Shown here: piece after piece, positions 32,706-41,599 of the stretch
Layout of the letters: the number at the start of each line of letters is the position of its first letter
How positions within the stretch are numbered: the stretch's first letter is position 1
NCBI GenBank assembly: GCA_003598055.1
Contig: QZKI01000055.1
Coordinates: forward strand, 1 to 45,198
Length of the DNA stretch: 45,198 nt
Direction of reading: 5' to 3'
DNA from: Candidatus Abyssobacteria bacterium SURF_17
GTDB taxonomy: Bacteria > Abyssobacteria > SURF-5
Notes under the pieces: model-generated
Seen by the model: only the letters and a program-made list of their open reading frames with translations
Told to the model about the DNA's origin: nothing
Database searches by the model: none
Program-made: the position numbers and the translations under genes

Positions 32706-34088
32706 ATCGATACCATAAGAGAAATCCCAAAAATTTTGCAGACCGCCCTTAGCAATGGCGGGGATTTTGCAGAGATTTTTATCGAAGAACGAGTGTCTAC
32801 CTCCATAGGATGTGAGGATAACAAAGTAGAGCGTATTATCAGCGGTACCGACAGGGGGGCAGGCCTCAGAGTCATGGTCGGGGATATGACGGCCTACGCA
32901 TCCACCAATGACCTTACTCCCTCCGGTCTGCGCGAGTTGGCGCACCGAGTGAGCAAGGGCATAAGTGCACATGTCGAAAAGTATTTGTTTCCAGATGGTT
33001 ACGCGTCAAAATTCGCAAAAAAGGAGGTCACCTATCCCTCATCCGTCACCACAAGTGAAAAAGTAGCAAAAGTCCTTGAAGGTAATGAGGTTGCATGGAA
33101 CTGCGGAAAGGCAATAACTCAGGTTCATGTCCGGTACGGCGATTCCCAACAGCGAGTAATCATCGCCAATTCGGACGGCCTCTTCGTTACCGATGAGCGA
33201 ATTTACACCATTTTTCTCGTTCAGGCAGTCGCGAGAAAAAATGGCGTAATACAGACAGGGTATGAGCCGGTCGGAGGCACCGTGGGCTTTGAAATATTCA
33301 ATACGGTCAGCCCATCAACAATTGCCCGACTCGCTGCAGAGCAGGCGTTGAGAATGCTCGAGGCCCCGCCCGCTCCCACAGGAGTCATGCCGGTCGTCAT
33401 CAGCAGCGAAGCCGGCGGAACGATGATTCATGAGGCCGTCGGCCACAGCCTCGAGGCCGACCTCGTGCAGAAAGGGCTTTCCATATTCGCAGGAAAAATC
33501 GGCGAGAAGATAGCCTCTGAAATCGTGTCGGTCCACGACGACGCGACACTCCCCGGCAGGCGCGGGTCGTTCGCCTGCGATGACGAGGGAACTCCATCCG
33601 AGCGCACCGTGCTCGTCGAGAACGGAATACTCAAAACCTATATGTATGACCTCACCACAGCGCGAAAGGAGAATCGCAGCTCCACGGGAAACGGCAGGCG
33701 CGAATCGTGCCGCCATAGACCGATTCCGAGGATGACAAACACTTTGATTGTGCCAAGCACGGCAAAGCCCGAAGACGTGGTCGCAGCCACCGACAAGGGC
33801 CTTTTCGTTCGCAAGATGGGCGGAGGACAAGTCAACACGATAAATGGCGACTTCATGTTCGAGGTGAGCGAGGCCTATCTCATCCGAGACGGCGAAATAA
33901 AGGAACCGGTTCGCGGAGCTTCGCTCATCGGAAATTCATCAAGAGTGCTCTCTGGAATTGATATGGTGGCAAACGACCTCGGGTTTGCGGTCGGAACATG
34001 CGGTAAAGATGGACAGGGAGTGCCGGTTTCGGATGCCCAACCTACGCTCCGTATCGAAGGCATCACGGTCGGGGGAACCAATGCCTGA
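32706..34088 (+). CDS. tldD: TldD family metalloprotease, unusual start
   Basis: About 460 residues. Peptidase U62 family; with TldE it forms a zinc protease that trims unfolded peptides and RiPP precursors such as microcin B17. Key motif HEAVGHSLEADLV (about residue 242) supplies zinc ligands; N-terminal NGGDFAEIFIEERVSTSIGC and the C-terminal GGGQVNTINGDFMFEVSEAY are typical. The first canonical start in frame is a TTG at 32736, with no ribosome site and 10-11 residues into the expected first helix. An ATC at 32706 follows AGGGGG by 9 nt and gives IDTIREIPKILQTAL, which fits homologues. No tldE is in the window. Shares 8 nt with the next gene. Confidence 0.87.
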   Translation: MDTIREIPKILQTALSNGGDFAEIFIEERVSTSIGCEDNKVERIISGTDRGAGLRVMVGDMTAYASTNDLTPSGLRELAHRVSKGISAHVEKYLFPDGYASKFAKKEVTYPSSVTTSEKVAKVLEGNEVAWNCGKAITQVHVRYGDSQQRVIIANSDGLFVTDERIYTIFLVQAVARKNGVIQTGYEPVGGTVGFEIFNTVSPSTIARLAAEQALRMLEAPPAPTGVMPVVISSEAGGTMIHEAVGHSLEADLVQKGLSIFAGKIGEKIASEIVSVHDDATLPGRRGSFACDDEGTPSERTVLVENGILKTYMYDLTTARKENRSSTGNGRRESCRHRPIPRMTNTLIVPSTAKPEDVVAATDKGLFVRKMGGGQVNTINGDFMFEVSEAYLIRDGEIKEPVRGASLIGNSSRVLSGIDMVANDLGFAVGTCGKDGQGVPVSDAQPTLRIEGITVGGTNA

Positions 34089-37000
34089 AAAGAAGCTGGA
34101 CTCGTTCGAGATGGACGAGTCCAACAAGTTTGCTGTTGCGCTGTGCAAAGCTCTGGTCAACCTCGAAAAGGGCTACTCCCCTCTCCTCATTCATGGAGAA
34201 AAGGGTAGCGGCAAGACACACCTCCTCTCCGCCGTAAATGCCGACCTGACGCTCGCTCATCCGGAGGTCTCAATCCTCTACATCTCTGACGGCCTCCCCG
34301 TCGAAAAACTCCTTTTCAGCGACAGAGGCAACGGCGCCGACGGCGACGCGGATGAATTCATCTACAAGACCTACAGCCGAAAAGACTTCTTAATTGCGGA
34401 CGATATAGAACGTTTCGCCGCGGATCCCGAAATCAGAGAAAAATTCTACGCGCTCTTCGATACATTCGTTGACAGCGGAAAACAAGTTCTCTTTTCATCC
34501 TCGCTGACCATTGAAAACCTCGCCGGCTTCGATAAACGGTTCCTCAGCCGGCTCCGAGGAGGAATAGATGCATCACTGTCTTCTCCTCAACCTGAGACTC
34601 GCTTGAAGATACTCCGACGAGAATGCGAACGACTCGACATCGAGCTGAATCTGGACATCCTGCAAATGCTCATGACGGATGCGGGCAAGGACGTGGCTTA
34701 CCTCAAGACGCTTCCCGGCCACCTCAAGACATTTACTACGTTGACCCGCCAACCCTTGACCAAAGAAAAGGTCGAAGAGTTCCTCTCCGTCGCCCGAGCC
34801 GAGAAGAGCGAAGATGGAGGCGCAATTACCGGCGAACAGCTATACAGCTCATGGCTCCATTCTCAGACCAGGAAGCGAGAGGGCGATTTCAAAGCACGCC
34901 TTCAAGAACTCGAAGAACGTCTCGCCGGGCAACTCCGGCACACGCAGCAGCTCAAGGACGAACTCGCGGCGGCGAAGTCGCGCGAGCAGACAGCCGTTGC
35001 CAAGGTTTCCGCTCTCTCAGCCGAAATCCAGAGCCTCAAACGAGACCTCGATGAAAAGGCGGGCGTCATGCTCTCGCAGGAGCAGATGGTCTCCGGCGAA
35101 ATCCACTCCCTCACAAAGGAACTCAAGAATCGCGACAAGCTCATCCAGAAATTGAAGTCCGAGGGAGAGAAGATAACAGCCGAAAAAGATTCCAAGGTCA
35201 TCGAGCTGGAAAAAAAACTCGCGATAGCCTCCGATAATCTCACGGCCAGCGCCGACGAGCAAAAGCGCTTGCAGACAAAGCTCCAACGCTTCACGGCGGA
35301 ACTCGAGCAGATCAAGAAGGACAAAGAAGATGAACTGCTCGCCCTCAAGATACAACTTGAAGACAAGGAGCAAAATCTCCACCTCCTCCACGAAGAACGC
35401 GAAATCCGCACGGCGGAACACGACCGCGTGAAATCACAGCTCGAAGAACAGATCGCCTCCCTCCGCAATGAGAATCTCTTGATGGAAAAGACAGCCGAAG
35501 GACTCAATGACCGGGTTCTTGAACTCGAGAAACATTCGTCCAAACAGGCTGAAGACCTGAAGAAAGCCTCCGACAGCCACGCCGCCCTGATACAAGAGCA
35601 TGACGCGGGCCTGGACGACCTCGAGAAAGCTCGCGCAGCGCTCGCGGCAGAAGTCGAACGATACCAAGCCGAGCTTCGCGAAAATAACGAGCGCGAGCAG
35701 CAAGCGCGCGCCTCACTGGACGAAAAGAAGAACGAACTCGCCGCACTCCGTGCGGAAGTCGAGCGACAGAATGCAGAGCACCAGGCCCGGCTCGATTTGC
35801 TGAATGAAGAGTTGAAACGAAAGCAGGCTGAGGCCGCCGATGCAAACGCAGGCCTGACCTCTGAGACGGAGAAAAGAAGAAGTTTGGAGGCGGAACTCGC
35901 TTCCACAACCGCCTCCATCAAGGACCTCAAGAAATCAGCCGAGGCGGAGCGCGAGCGTCTCCAACAACTCGTCTCGGAAAAAGAGCGCGTGCTGGCCGAG
36001 GTCTCCCAGCGGGAATCCAACCTACGCAACGAACTCGACGCCTTCTCGCGTTCATTTGAGTCCGGGCAATTACGCACGCACGAACTCTCCCAGCACACAG
36101 CCGCAGTCGAAGCTGAACTGCTGTCAGCAAAAGCCGAAATCGAGGCGGCATCCTCACACAACCGCTCGCTGGAAGAAAAAGCGCAGGCCCTCACCGCAAC
36201 ACTCGCGGAGCGCGAGAAAAGCATCGCCGGAAAAAATTCGGAGATTGAGGCCCTGAACACTAAGCTCAAGGACCTCCGAAAGACACTGACCGAAAGAGAA
36301 GCTTTGCTCGTTACAAAGGAAAAAGACGAATCCGAGCGCATCCGGAAGCTCAAAGATGAGCTCAAACGGCGGGATGACGAAATTCAAAACCTTGGAGCAG
36401 AACTCACAAAGCGCGAGGCCGACGCAAAGGCAAGTCACGACGAAAGGGCGACTCTTACAACCAAGTTGTCACATCTGTCCAAGGAGTTGGAGGACCTCCA
36501 GAAACAGAAAGAGACCCTCGACCTGAGGCTCGCGGACACCCGCAAAGAGTCCGAAGAGACCGTCCAGCGCCTGAAGAATGCAGAACAGAAAGCGGTCGCG
36601 CTTCAGACCGCACATGACAAAGCCGAAGCCAAAGCCCAATCATTGGCAGATGATCTCGAGAAAACCAGGACAGACTTGGCTCAACAGCTTGAGCGCGAAA
36701 AGGCAAAGGGACTCGAACGCGAACAGGCCCTGTCAACAACAAACGCCTCCCTCGAAGACAACCTCGCGAAGACACAAGGCAATCTGAAGACAAACGAGAA
36801 GAATCTCGAGAAAACACGCCAGCGTCTGAACGCGGCAGAGGCCCAAATCACCCAACTCTCCGCCCAGCTCGAGGCGGAGCGAACTTCCGCTACAGAACTC
36901 AGAGAACGACATCAATCCGAGACGACTCAAAAAGAAAAGGAATTCCACGACGCCAAAACGCGTCTCTCGGGCGAGTTGAAGAAGACATCAGACCAAGTAG

Positions 37001-39069
37001 CCAGCCTTAAGACGGATATCGAGAAATCGCGCAAGGAACTCGAGAAACAAGAACAGTTGAGCGCTCAGGCACACGAAGAAACATCGAAGCTTGTCAGGCT
37101 CGTCGAGGAAAAGGACAAGCGGATAGCAGACCTTCAAAAGACGCTCGAGTCGACGCGCGAAGATTTCCTGAGGAAGACCGCCGAGAAAGCCGGCGCAAAG
37201 GAACAATTCGCCTCGCTCTCCGCACAGCTTGCCTCACAAGAAAAAGAGCTGACCACGCTCCGCCATAGCCACTCAGAACTCCAATCCTCCTGCGACAATC
37301 TGAAGGCAGCGGCTGGAACCGCCCGCGAACATGTCAAAGAACTCGAGGCCGAAAAGGCAAAGATGCAGCAGGAGGCAGAATCTCTGCAGAAACACGCTGC
37401 AGCCCTCGAAGGCCAATTATCCAAATCGCAGGAAGACAAGAAACGCGTCGAAGCCGAGGCGGAGGCGCGCAGAAAAGAGCTCCAAAAACTTGCCGAAGAG
37501 AAAACCAGCATCGTCAGCTCGATGGAGACTCGCGCGCAGGAGACCGTTGAAGCAGCCCTCACCTCCAAGCAGGAGGAACTGGAGAAGCTGAAGGCGCTGC
37601 ACAAGGAACAAGCGGAAAGCCTGAAACGCCAGGTCAGGGATGCCATGAACGAGCTCGCAAGGGTTCGGGAAGAACTCAACGACCAGTTAATAAAACAGCG
37701 CGAGCAAGCCGAAACCTTCCGGGAGAAGCTCGCCCTCGTGGAAGCCGAAAACGAAGAGCTCAAGGCCGCCGGAGCCATGGTCGCACAAGCCATGCCCGTC
37801 GCCGCCGTTCAAGAGCCGGCAGCCCCCGAAGTCCCGTCCGAACAGGTCGAGGCACAAACGCCGGAAATCGAGATGCCCACAAAGCCTCTCAAACCCCTGT
37901 CTCAGATTCAATGGTCTTATGCCTTTGAATCGTTCCAGGTCTCCAATGCCAACACATTCTCCGTGACCATGACCGACAAGATCGCCCGAAACCCCGGTGA
38001 GATGTATAATCCGCTCTTTCTCTACGGCCCCGAAAACTCCGGCAAGACCCATATCCTCCATGCCATCGGAGAACTTTCCACTTCGGAAGACCCGGAGCTG
38101 ACGGCTGAGCTGGTCTCCCTCGAATCGCTGATGGACTTGATTAAGACCAGTCCCGAAACGGTGACACAGTGGCCGGGCCTCCTTCGATTGCTCCTTGTCG
38201 ACGACTTCGACGTCTCAAACGTGCCCCCCAACGACCAGGAACGACTGTACCATTTCCTGAAATCCCTCTTGGAAAAAGGCGCTCAAATCGTCATAGCCTC
38301 ACGCGTTCCCCCCATCAAGATGAACTATCTCCAAGAGTATCTCCTCCATTTCCTCGAGAGCGGATTCCTCGCACGGTTGGATCCTCACCCTGAGGTTCTC
38401 AACAAGCACAGCGAGGCCGCAGCAGCAATCGCCTTCGCGGCTCGGGCGCTGGTTGAAGCATCCGAACCGGCTGGGGACGCGCCCGAGGACGCGTCAGAGC
38501 CAAAGACCCGCGAAGATGCGAAGACGACCGAACCGAAAAGCGCCGAGGAAAAACCCGTCATCGACGAGAAAGACTCTCTCGACATGTTCCTCGAGCCCGA
38601 CCCCGCTCTCACGGCGGCAAACTTCCGCGGAAGCCAGGCGCTTGCGGAAATGGAAGAAGCCTTCGCGAACCCGAACAGGAGGTGGCGCAACAGCTTCCCG
38701 CTGCTGGTCATCGAAAACGACACGACGCGCCGCCACCATCTCTTCCATGCCCTCGCACACAGATTGAAGAAAACCTTCACCGGGCCCGTTTGTCTCCTCT
38801 CCATCGACAAGCTCTCCGAAATGCTCGCCCTCGCCCCATCATTCGACTGGAACGGCCTGCTCAACAAACTCGCCAAGGCACGCGTCGTCCTGATCGACGA
38901 TTGCGAGAACGTCTCCAAACTCCCGAATTCCGCTTTACGCTATCTCCATGCTATAGTAGAAGAGATATCCGCACGCGACATCCTGCTGATGGTGGGAATG
39001 TCCAAGCAGTACAAGAAGGAGCGAATCTTCGGAACCATATTCAAGAAGGCCACACGCAAAAAAATCTGA
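34081..39069 (+). CDS. giant DnaA-like AAA+ / coiled-coil protein
   Basis: 1662 residues from the ATG at 34081, overlapping tldD. Module 1 (1-240) looks like DnaA domain III: FEMDESNKFAVALCKALV, Walker A GEKGSGKT (39-46), Walker B FLIADDIE (103-110), sensor 1 VLFSSS (136-141), arginines in RFLSRLRGG (153-161) and sensor 2 ETRLKILRR. Residues about 270-1235 are charged Glu/Lys/Ala heptads, a very long coiled coil. Module 2 (about 1275-1440): YAFESFQVSNANTFSVTM, Walker A GPENSGKT (1316-1323), Walker B LLLVDDFD, then VIASRVPP. A Pro/Glu/Lys linker leads to module 3 (about 1515-1662), which keeps VVLIDDCEN but has IENDTTRR instead of a P-loop. No signal peptide or membrane span. Function unknown; layout recalls SMC proteins with DnaA-type heads. 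Confidence 0.85.
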   Translation: MPEKKLDSFEMDESNKFAVALCKALVNLEKGYSPLLIHGEKGSGKTHLLSAVNADLTLAHPEVSILYISDGLPVEKLLFSDRGNGADGDADEFIYKTYSRKDFLIADDIERFAADPEIREKFYALFDTFVDSGKQVLFSSSLTIENLAGFDKRFLSRLRGGIDASLSSPQPETRLKILRRECERLDIELNLDILQMLMTDAGKDVAYLKTLPGHLKTFTTLTRQPLTKEKVEEFLSVARAEKSEDGGAITGEQLYSSWLHSQTRKREGDFKARLQELEERLAGQLRHTQQLKDELAAAKSREQTAVAKVSALSAEIQSLKRDLDEKAGVMLSQEQMVSGEIHSLTKELKNRDKLIQKLKSEGEKITAEKDSKVIELEKKLAIASDNLTASADEQKRLQTKLQRFTAELEQIKKDKEDELLALKIQLEDKEQNLHLLHEEREIRTAEHDRVKSQLEEQIASLRNENLLMEKTAEGLNDRVLELEKHSSKQAEDLKKASDSHAALIQEHDAGLDDLEKARAALAAEVERYQAELRENNEREQQARASLDEKKNELAALRAEVERQNAEHQARLDLLNEELKRKQAEAADANAGLTSETEKRRSLEAELASTTASIKDLKKSAEAERERLQQLVSEKERVLAEVSQRESNLRNELDAFSRSFESGQLRTHELSQHTAAVEAELLSAKAEIEAASSHNRSLEEKAQALTATLAEREKSIAGKNSEIEALNTKLKDLRKTLTEREALLVTKEKDESERIRKLKDELKRRDDEIQNLGAELTKREADAKASHDERATLTTKLSHLSKELEDLQKQKETLDLRLADTRKESEETVQRLKNAEQKAVALQTAHDKAEAKAQSLADDLEKTRTDLAQQLEREKAKGLEREQALSTTNASLEDNLAKTQGNLKTNEKNLEKTRQRLNAAEAQITQLSAQLEAERTSATELRERHQSETTQKEKEFHDAKTRLSGELKKTSDQVASLKTDIEKSRKELEKQEQLSAQAHEETSKLVRLVEEKDKRIADLQKTLESTREDFLRKTAEKAGAKEQFASLSAQLASQEKELTTLRHSHSELQSSCDNLKAAAGTAREHVKELEAEKAKMQQEAESLQKHAAALEGQLSKSQEDKKRVEAEAEARRKELQKLAEEKTSIVSSMETRAQETVEAALTSKQEELEKLKALHKEQAESLKRQVRDAMNELARVREELNDQLIKQREQAETFREKLALVEAENEELKAAGAMVAQAMPVAAVQEPAAPEVPSEQVEAQTPEIEMPTKPLKPLSQIQWSYAFESFQVSNANTFSVTMTDKIARNPGEMYNPLFLYGPENSGKTHILHAIGELSTSEDPELTAELVSLESLMDLIKTSPETVTQWPGLLRLLLVDDFDVSNVPPNDQERLYHFLKSLLEKGAQIVIASRVPPIKMNYLQEYLLHFLESGFLARLDPHPEVLNKHSEAAAAIAFAARALVEASEPAGDAPEDASEPKTREDAKTTEPKSAEEKPVIDEKDSLDMFLEPDPALTAANFRGSQALAEMEEAFANPNRRWRNSFPLLVIENDTTRRHHLFHALAHRLKKTFTGPVCLLSIDKLSEMLALAPSFDWNGLLNKLAKARVVLIDDCENVSKLPNSALRYLHAIVEEISARDILLMVGMSKQYKKERIFGTIFKKATRKKI

Positions 39070-39087
39070 TTGGAGATAGCCTATACC

Positions 39088-39837
39088 ATGCATCCTGACA
39101 AACTCCGCTCGCTCTTGAGCGCCGTTGCCCGAGGCACAATGCGCATCGAGGAAGCAATGTCGGCCCTTAAGTCGCTGCCATACGAAGACCTCGGCTTCGC
39201 AAAGCTCGACCACCACCGTCACCTCAGGCGGGGATTCCCCGAAGTGATTCTCTGCGAAAGCAAGACCTCGGAGCAGATCGTTGCCATCGTGAACACGATG
39301 GTGGAGCGCGAGTGTAACGTGCTCGCAACACGAATATCGGTGCAAGCATTCGAATCCGTCCGTGCCATCCACAAAAAAGCGACCTACAACAGGGATGCCC
39401 GTACGATGACCATCATTGCGCGCCCAATACGAAGAAAAAAAGGAGACGTCACCGTGATTACCGCCGGCACCTCCGACATCCCCGTTGCCGAGGAAGCCGC
39501 TGTCACGGTCGAAATGATGGGATGCCGGGTCACCCGCGTCTACGATGTAGGCGTGGCTGGAATCCACCGACTCTTTGACCGGAGAATCGACATAACAAAG
39601 TCCGATTCCATCGTCGTGGCCGCCGGGATGGAAGGCGCCCTTGCAAGCGTTGTGGGCGGTCTGGTAGAATGCCCCGTCGTCGCTGTTCCAACAAGTGTCG
39701 GCTACGGGGCCAGCTTCGGCGGGCTCGCTGCCCTCTTGGGTATGCTGAACACCTGTTCTCCCGGTGTTTCTGTCGTAAACATAGATAACGGATTCGGCGC
39801 CGGCTATGTGGCCGGACTCATTGCCCGACGCAAATAG
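39088..39837 (+). CDS. larB: nickel pincer cofactor biosynthesis protein LarB
   Basis: 249 residues from the ATG at 39088 (GGAG about 12 nt upstream; the TTG at 39070 is an alternative). LarB carboxylates and hydrolyses nicotinic acid adenine dinucleotide, first step of the nickel-pincer nucleotide used by lactate racemase-type enzymes. The C-terminal half is AIR-carboxylase-like (PurE fold): VITAGTSDIPVAEEAAVTVE, VYDVGVAGIHRLF, VECPVVAVPTSVGYG and GGLAALLGMLNTC. Followed 18 nt later by larC. larE and any larA-type enzyme are not in the window. Confidence 0.93.
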   Translation: MHPDKLRSLLSAVARGTMRIEEAMSALKSLPYEDLGFAKLDHHRHLRRGFPEVILCESKTSEQIVAIVNTMVERECNVLATRISVQAFESVRAIHKKATYNRDARTMTIIARPIRRKKGDVTVITAGTSDIPVAEEAAVTVEMMGCRVTRVYDVGVAGIHRLFDRRIDITKSDSIVVAAGMEGALASVVGGLVECPVVAVPTSVGYGASFGGLAALLGMLNTCSPGVSVVNIDNGFGAGYVAGLIARRK

Positions 39838-39855
39838 GCCCACCGGAGTAAATCG

Positions 39856-41040
39856 GTGAAACATCTCTATCTCGACTGCTTCTCTGGCATCAGCGGTGAT
39901 ATGGTCATCGGCTCCCTCCTCGACGCAGGCCTTCCACTCGACGACCTGCGAGACGGCCTCCGACTACTCCCGCTCACCGGATACGTCCTCCACGCAGAAA
40001 AAACCGTCCGCAGACACCTGACCGGCACCAGCTTCACCGTCGACGTCCGGGACCCGCATCCTCAGGAGCGCGGACTTGGAGACATCCTCGAGCTCCTCAA
40101 TACGAGCGCTTTGCCCCCGAAATTGAAGGAACAGGCAAAGAAAATCTTCACCCTCCTCGCAGACACCGAGGCTGCAATCCATTCCACAACGCCGGACAAG
40201 ATTCATTTCCATGAGGTCGGAGCAATCGACTCCATCGTAGACGTGGTCGGCATTCTCATCGCGCTCGACCGGCTCGAAATCACCGAGGTGCACGCATCAC
40301 CCGTCAACGTGGGCGGCGGATTCGCCGAGTGCAAACACGGGATTCTGCCCGTGCCCGCCCCTGCAACAATCAAGCTGCTCGAAGGCATACCGATCTACTC
40401 GCGCGGACCCCTGCATGAACTCGTGACTCCAACGGGGGCCCTTCTCCTCAAATCACTCGCAACGAGCTTCGGTCCGCTCCCGCCCCAAAAAATCCTCTGC
40501 CACGGCTACGGCGCAGGCAAACGAGAGTTCTCCGACTGGCCCAACCTCCTGCGCGCAATCATTGGCGAACCTGCTGATGCCTACGACACCGACGACGTTA
40601 TCGTGCTCAATACCTGCATCGACGATATGAACCCGGAGCATTTCGAGTATCTCATGGAGCTCCTGTTCGAAAAAGGAGCGCTCGACGTCTACCTCACCCC
40701 CATACAGGCAAAGAAAACGAGGCCCGCCACGCTCCTCACGGCCCTGGCTGAGCCCCAACATATTTCCGCTCTCATGTCAGCGTTATTTTCCGAATCGACC
40801 ACCTTTGGTGTAAGATATCATCGTGAGGCGCGTCTGAAACTCAAAAGGACCATCATAGAAGTGCCCACACAATGGGGGCGCGTTCGAGTGAAGGTGGGAA
40901 CAGGAGAAGGAAAGGTGCTGTCCGTTTCGCCCGAATTTGAAGACTGCAAACGAATCGCACGCACCTCCAAAGTACCCTTGAAGCAGGTGTATGACACCGC
41001 AAGAAACGCTGCACAACAGCAACTGGGAGAAGGCATATGA
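39856..41040 (+). CDS. larC: nickel insertion protein LarC
   Basis: 394 residues in one frame, starting at a GTG with CGGAG upstream. LarC uses CTP and installs nickel in the pincer cofactor. Start motif LYLDCFSGISGDMVIGSLLD, histidines in KIHFHEVGAIDSIVDVVGIL, GGGFAECKHGILPVPAPAT, and ELVTPTGALLL; the C-terminal domain has NTCIDDMNPEHFEYLMELLF and TTFGVRYHREARLKLKR. In Lactobacillus plantarum LarC arises by programmed frameshift from larC1 and larC2; here no frameshift is needed. The last 4 nt overlap coaD (ATGA). Confidence 0.94.
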   Translation: MKHLYLDCFSGISGDMVIGSLLDAGLPLDDLRDGLRLLPLTGYVLHAEKTVRRHLTGTSFTVDVRDPHPQERGLGDILELLNTSALPPKLKEQAKKIFTLLADTEAAIHSTTPDKIHFHEVGAIDSIVDVVGILIALDRLEITEVHASPVNVGGGFAECKHGILPVPAPATIKLLEGIPIYSRGPLHELVTPTGALLLKSLATSFGPLPPQKILCHGYGAGKREFSDWPNLLRAIIGEPADAYDTDDVIVLNTCIDDMNPEHFEYLMELLFEKGALDVYLTPIQAKKTRPATLLTALAEPQHISALMSALFSESTTFGVRYHREARLKLKRTIIEVPTQWGRVRVKVGTGEGKVLSVSPEFEDCKRIARTSKVPLKQVYDTARNAAQQQLGEGI

Positions 41041-41531
41041 AGCGAATAGCCGTTTACCCCGGCAGTTTCGACCCTATCACGTTTGGACACATCGACCTCA
41101 TCGAGCGAGCTGTCGGCCTCTTCGACTGGCTCATCGTGGCCGTCGCCCACAACATTCAGAAGAGCGGCCTCTTTACCATAGAAGAAAGACTCGACATGAT
41201 CCGAGAACTGACGAAAGACTTCGACAATGTCACCATTGACGCCTTCGACTGCCTGCTCGTGGATTACGTCAAACGGGTCAACGCATGTTGTGTCGTGCGC
41301 GGCCTAAGAGCATTCTCCGATTTCGAGTACGAATTCCAGATGGCGCTGACCAACCGCAAGCTCAACGAATCCCATGAAACCATATTCCTCATGACTCATG
41401 AAAGCTATTCCTTCATCAGCTCCAGCCTCGTTAAGGAGCTGATCGAGTTCGGAGGGGACATAAGCGCATTCGTGCCGAAGGTGGTTGAGAAAAGGCTCAG
41501 AGAGAAATTCTACGTCCACCGCGAGCGATGA
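41037..41531 (+). CDS. coaD: phosphopantetheine adenylyltransferase
   Basis: 164 residues, normal size. Catalyses ATP + 4'-phosphopantetheine to dephospho-CoA, the penultimate step of CoA synthesis. HxGH-type motif in VYPGSFDPITFGHIDLIERA (here TFGH), then NACCVVRGLRAFSDFEYEFQ and the ISSSLVKEL end motif. Its ATG overlaps the larC stop, so translation is coupled, although no biochemical link between nickel-pincer and CoA synthesis is known; LarB substrate and CoA synthesis both use adenylated cofactors. The 68 bases after it hold only the next gene's ribosome site. Confidence 0.96.
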   Translation: MKRIAVYPGSFDPITFGHIDLIERAVGLFDWLIVAVAHNIQKSGLFTIEERLDMIRELTKDFDNVTIDAFDCLLVDYVKRVNACCVVRGLRAFSDFEYEFQMALTNRKLNESHETIFLMTHESYSFISSSLVKELIEFGGDISAFVPKVVEKRLREKFYVHRER

Positions 41532-41599
41532 CTTCGGGCCGCATCACTCCACAGGCTCGACACCCCATCGCTTGACGCAAGGAGAGGAGGTTTCCCGCC

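Noticed and set aside
34902..36365. 487-codon minus-strand frame, extremely Ser-rich
   Set aside because: Antisense of the Glu/Lys-rich coiled coil; the composition follows directly from reverse-reading Glu and Lys codons.
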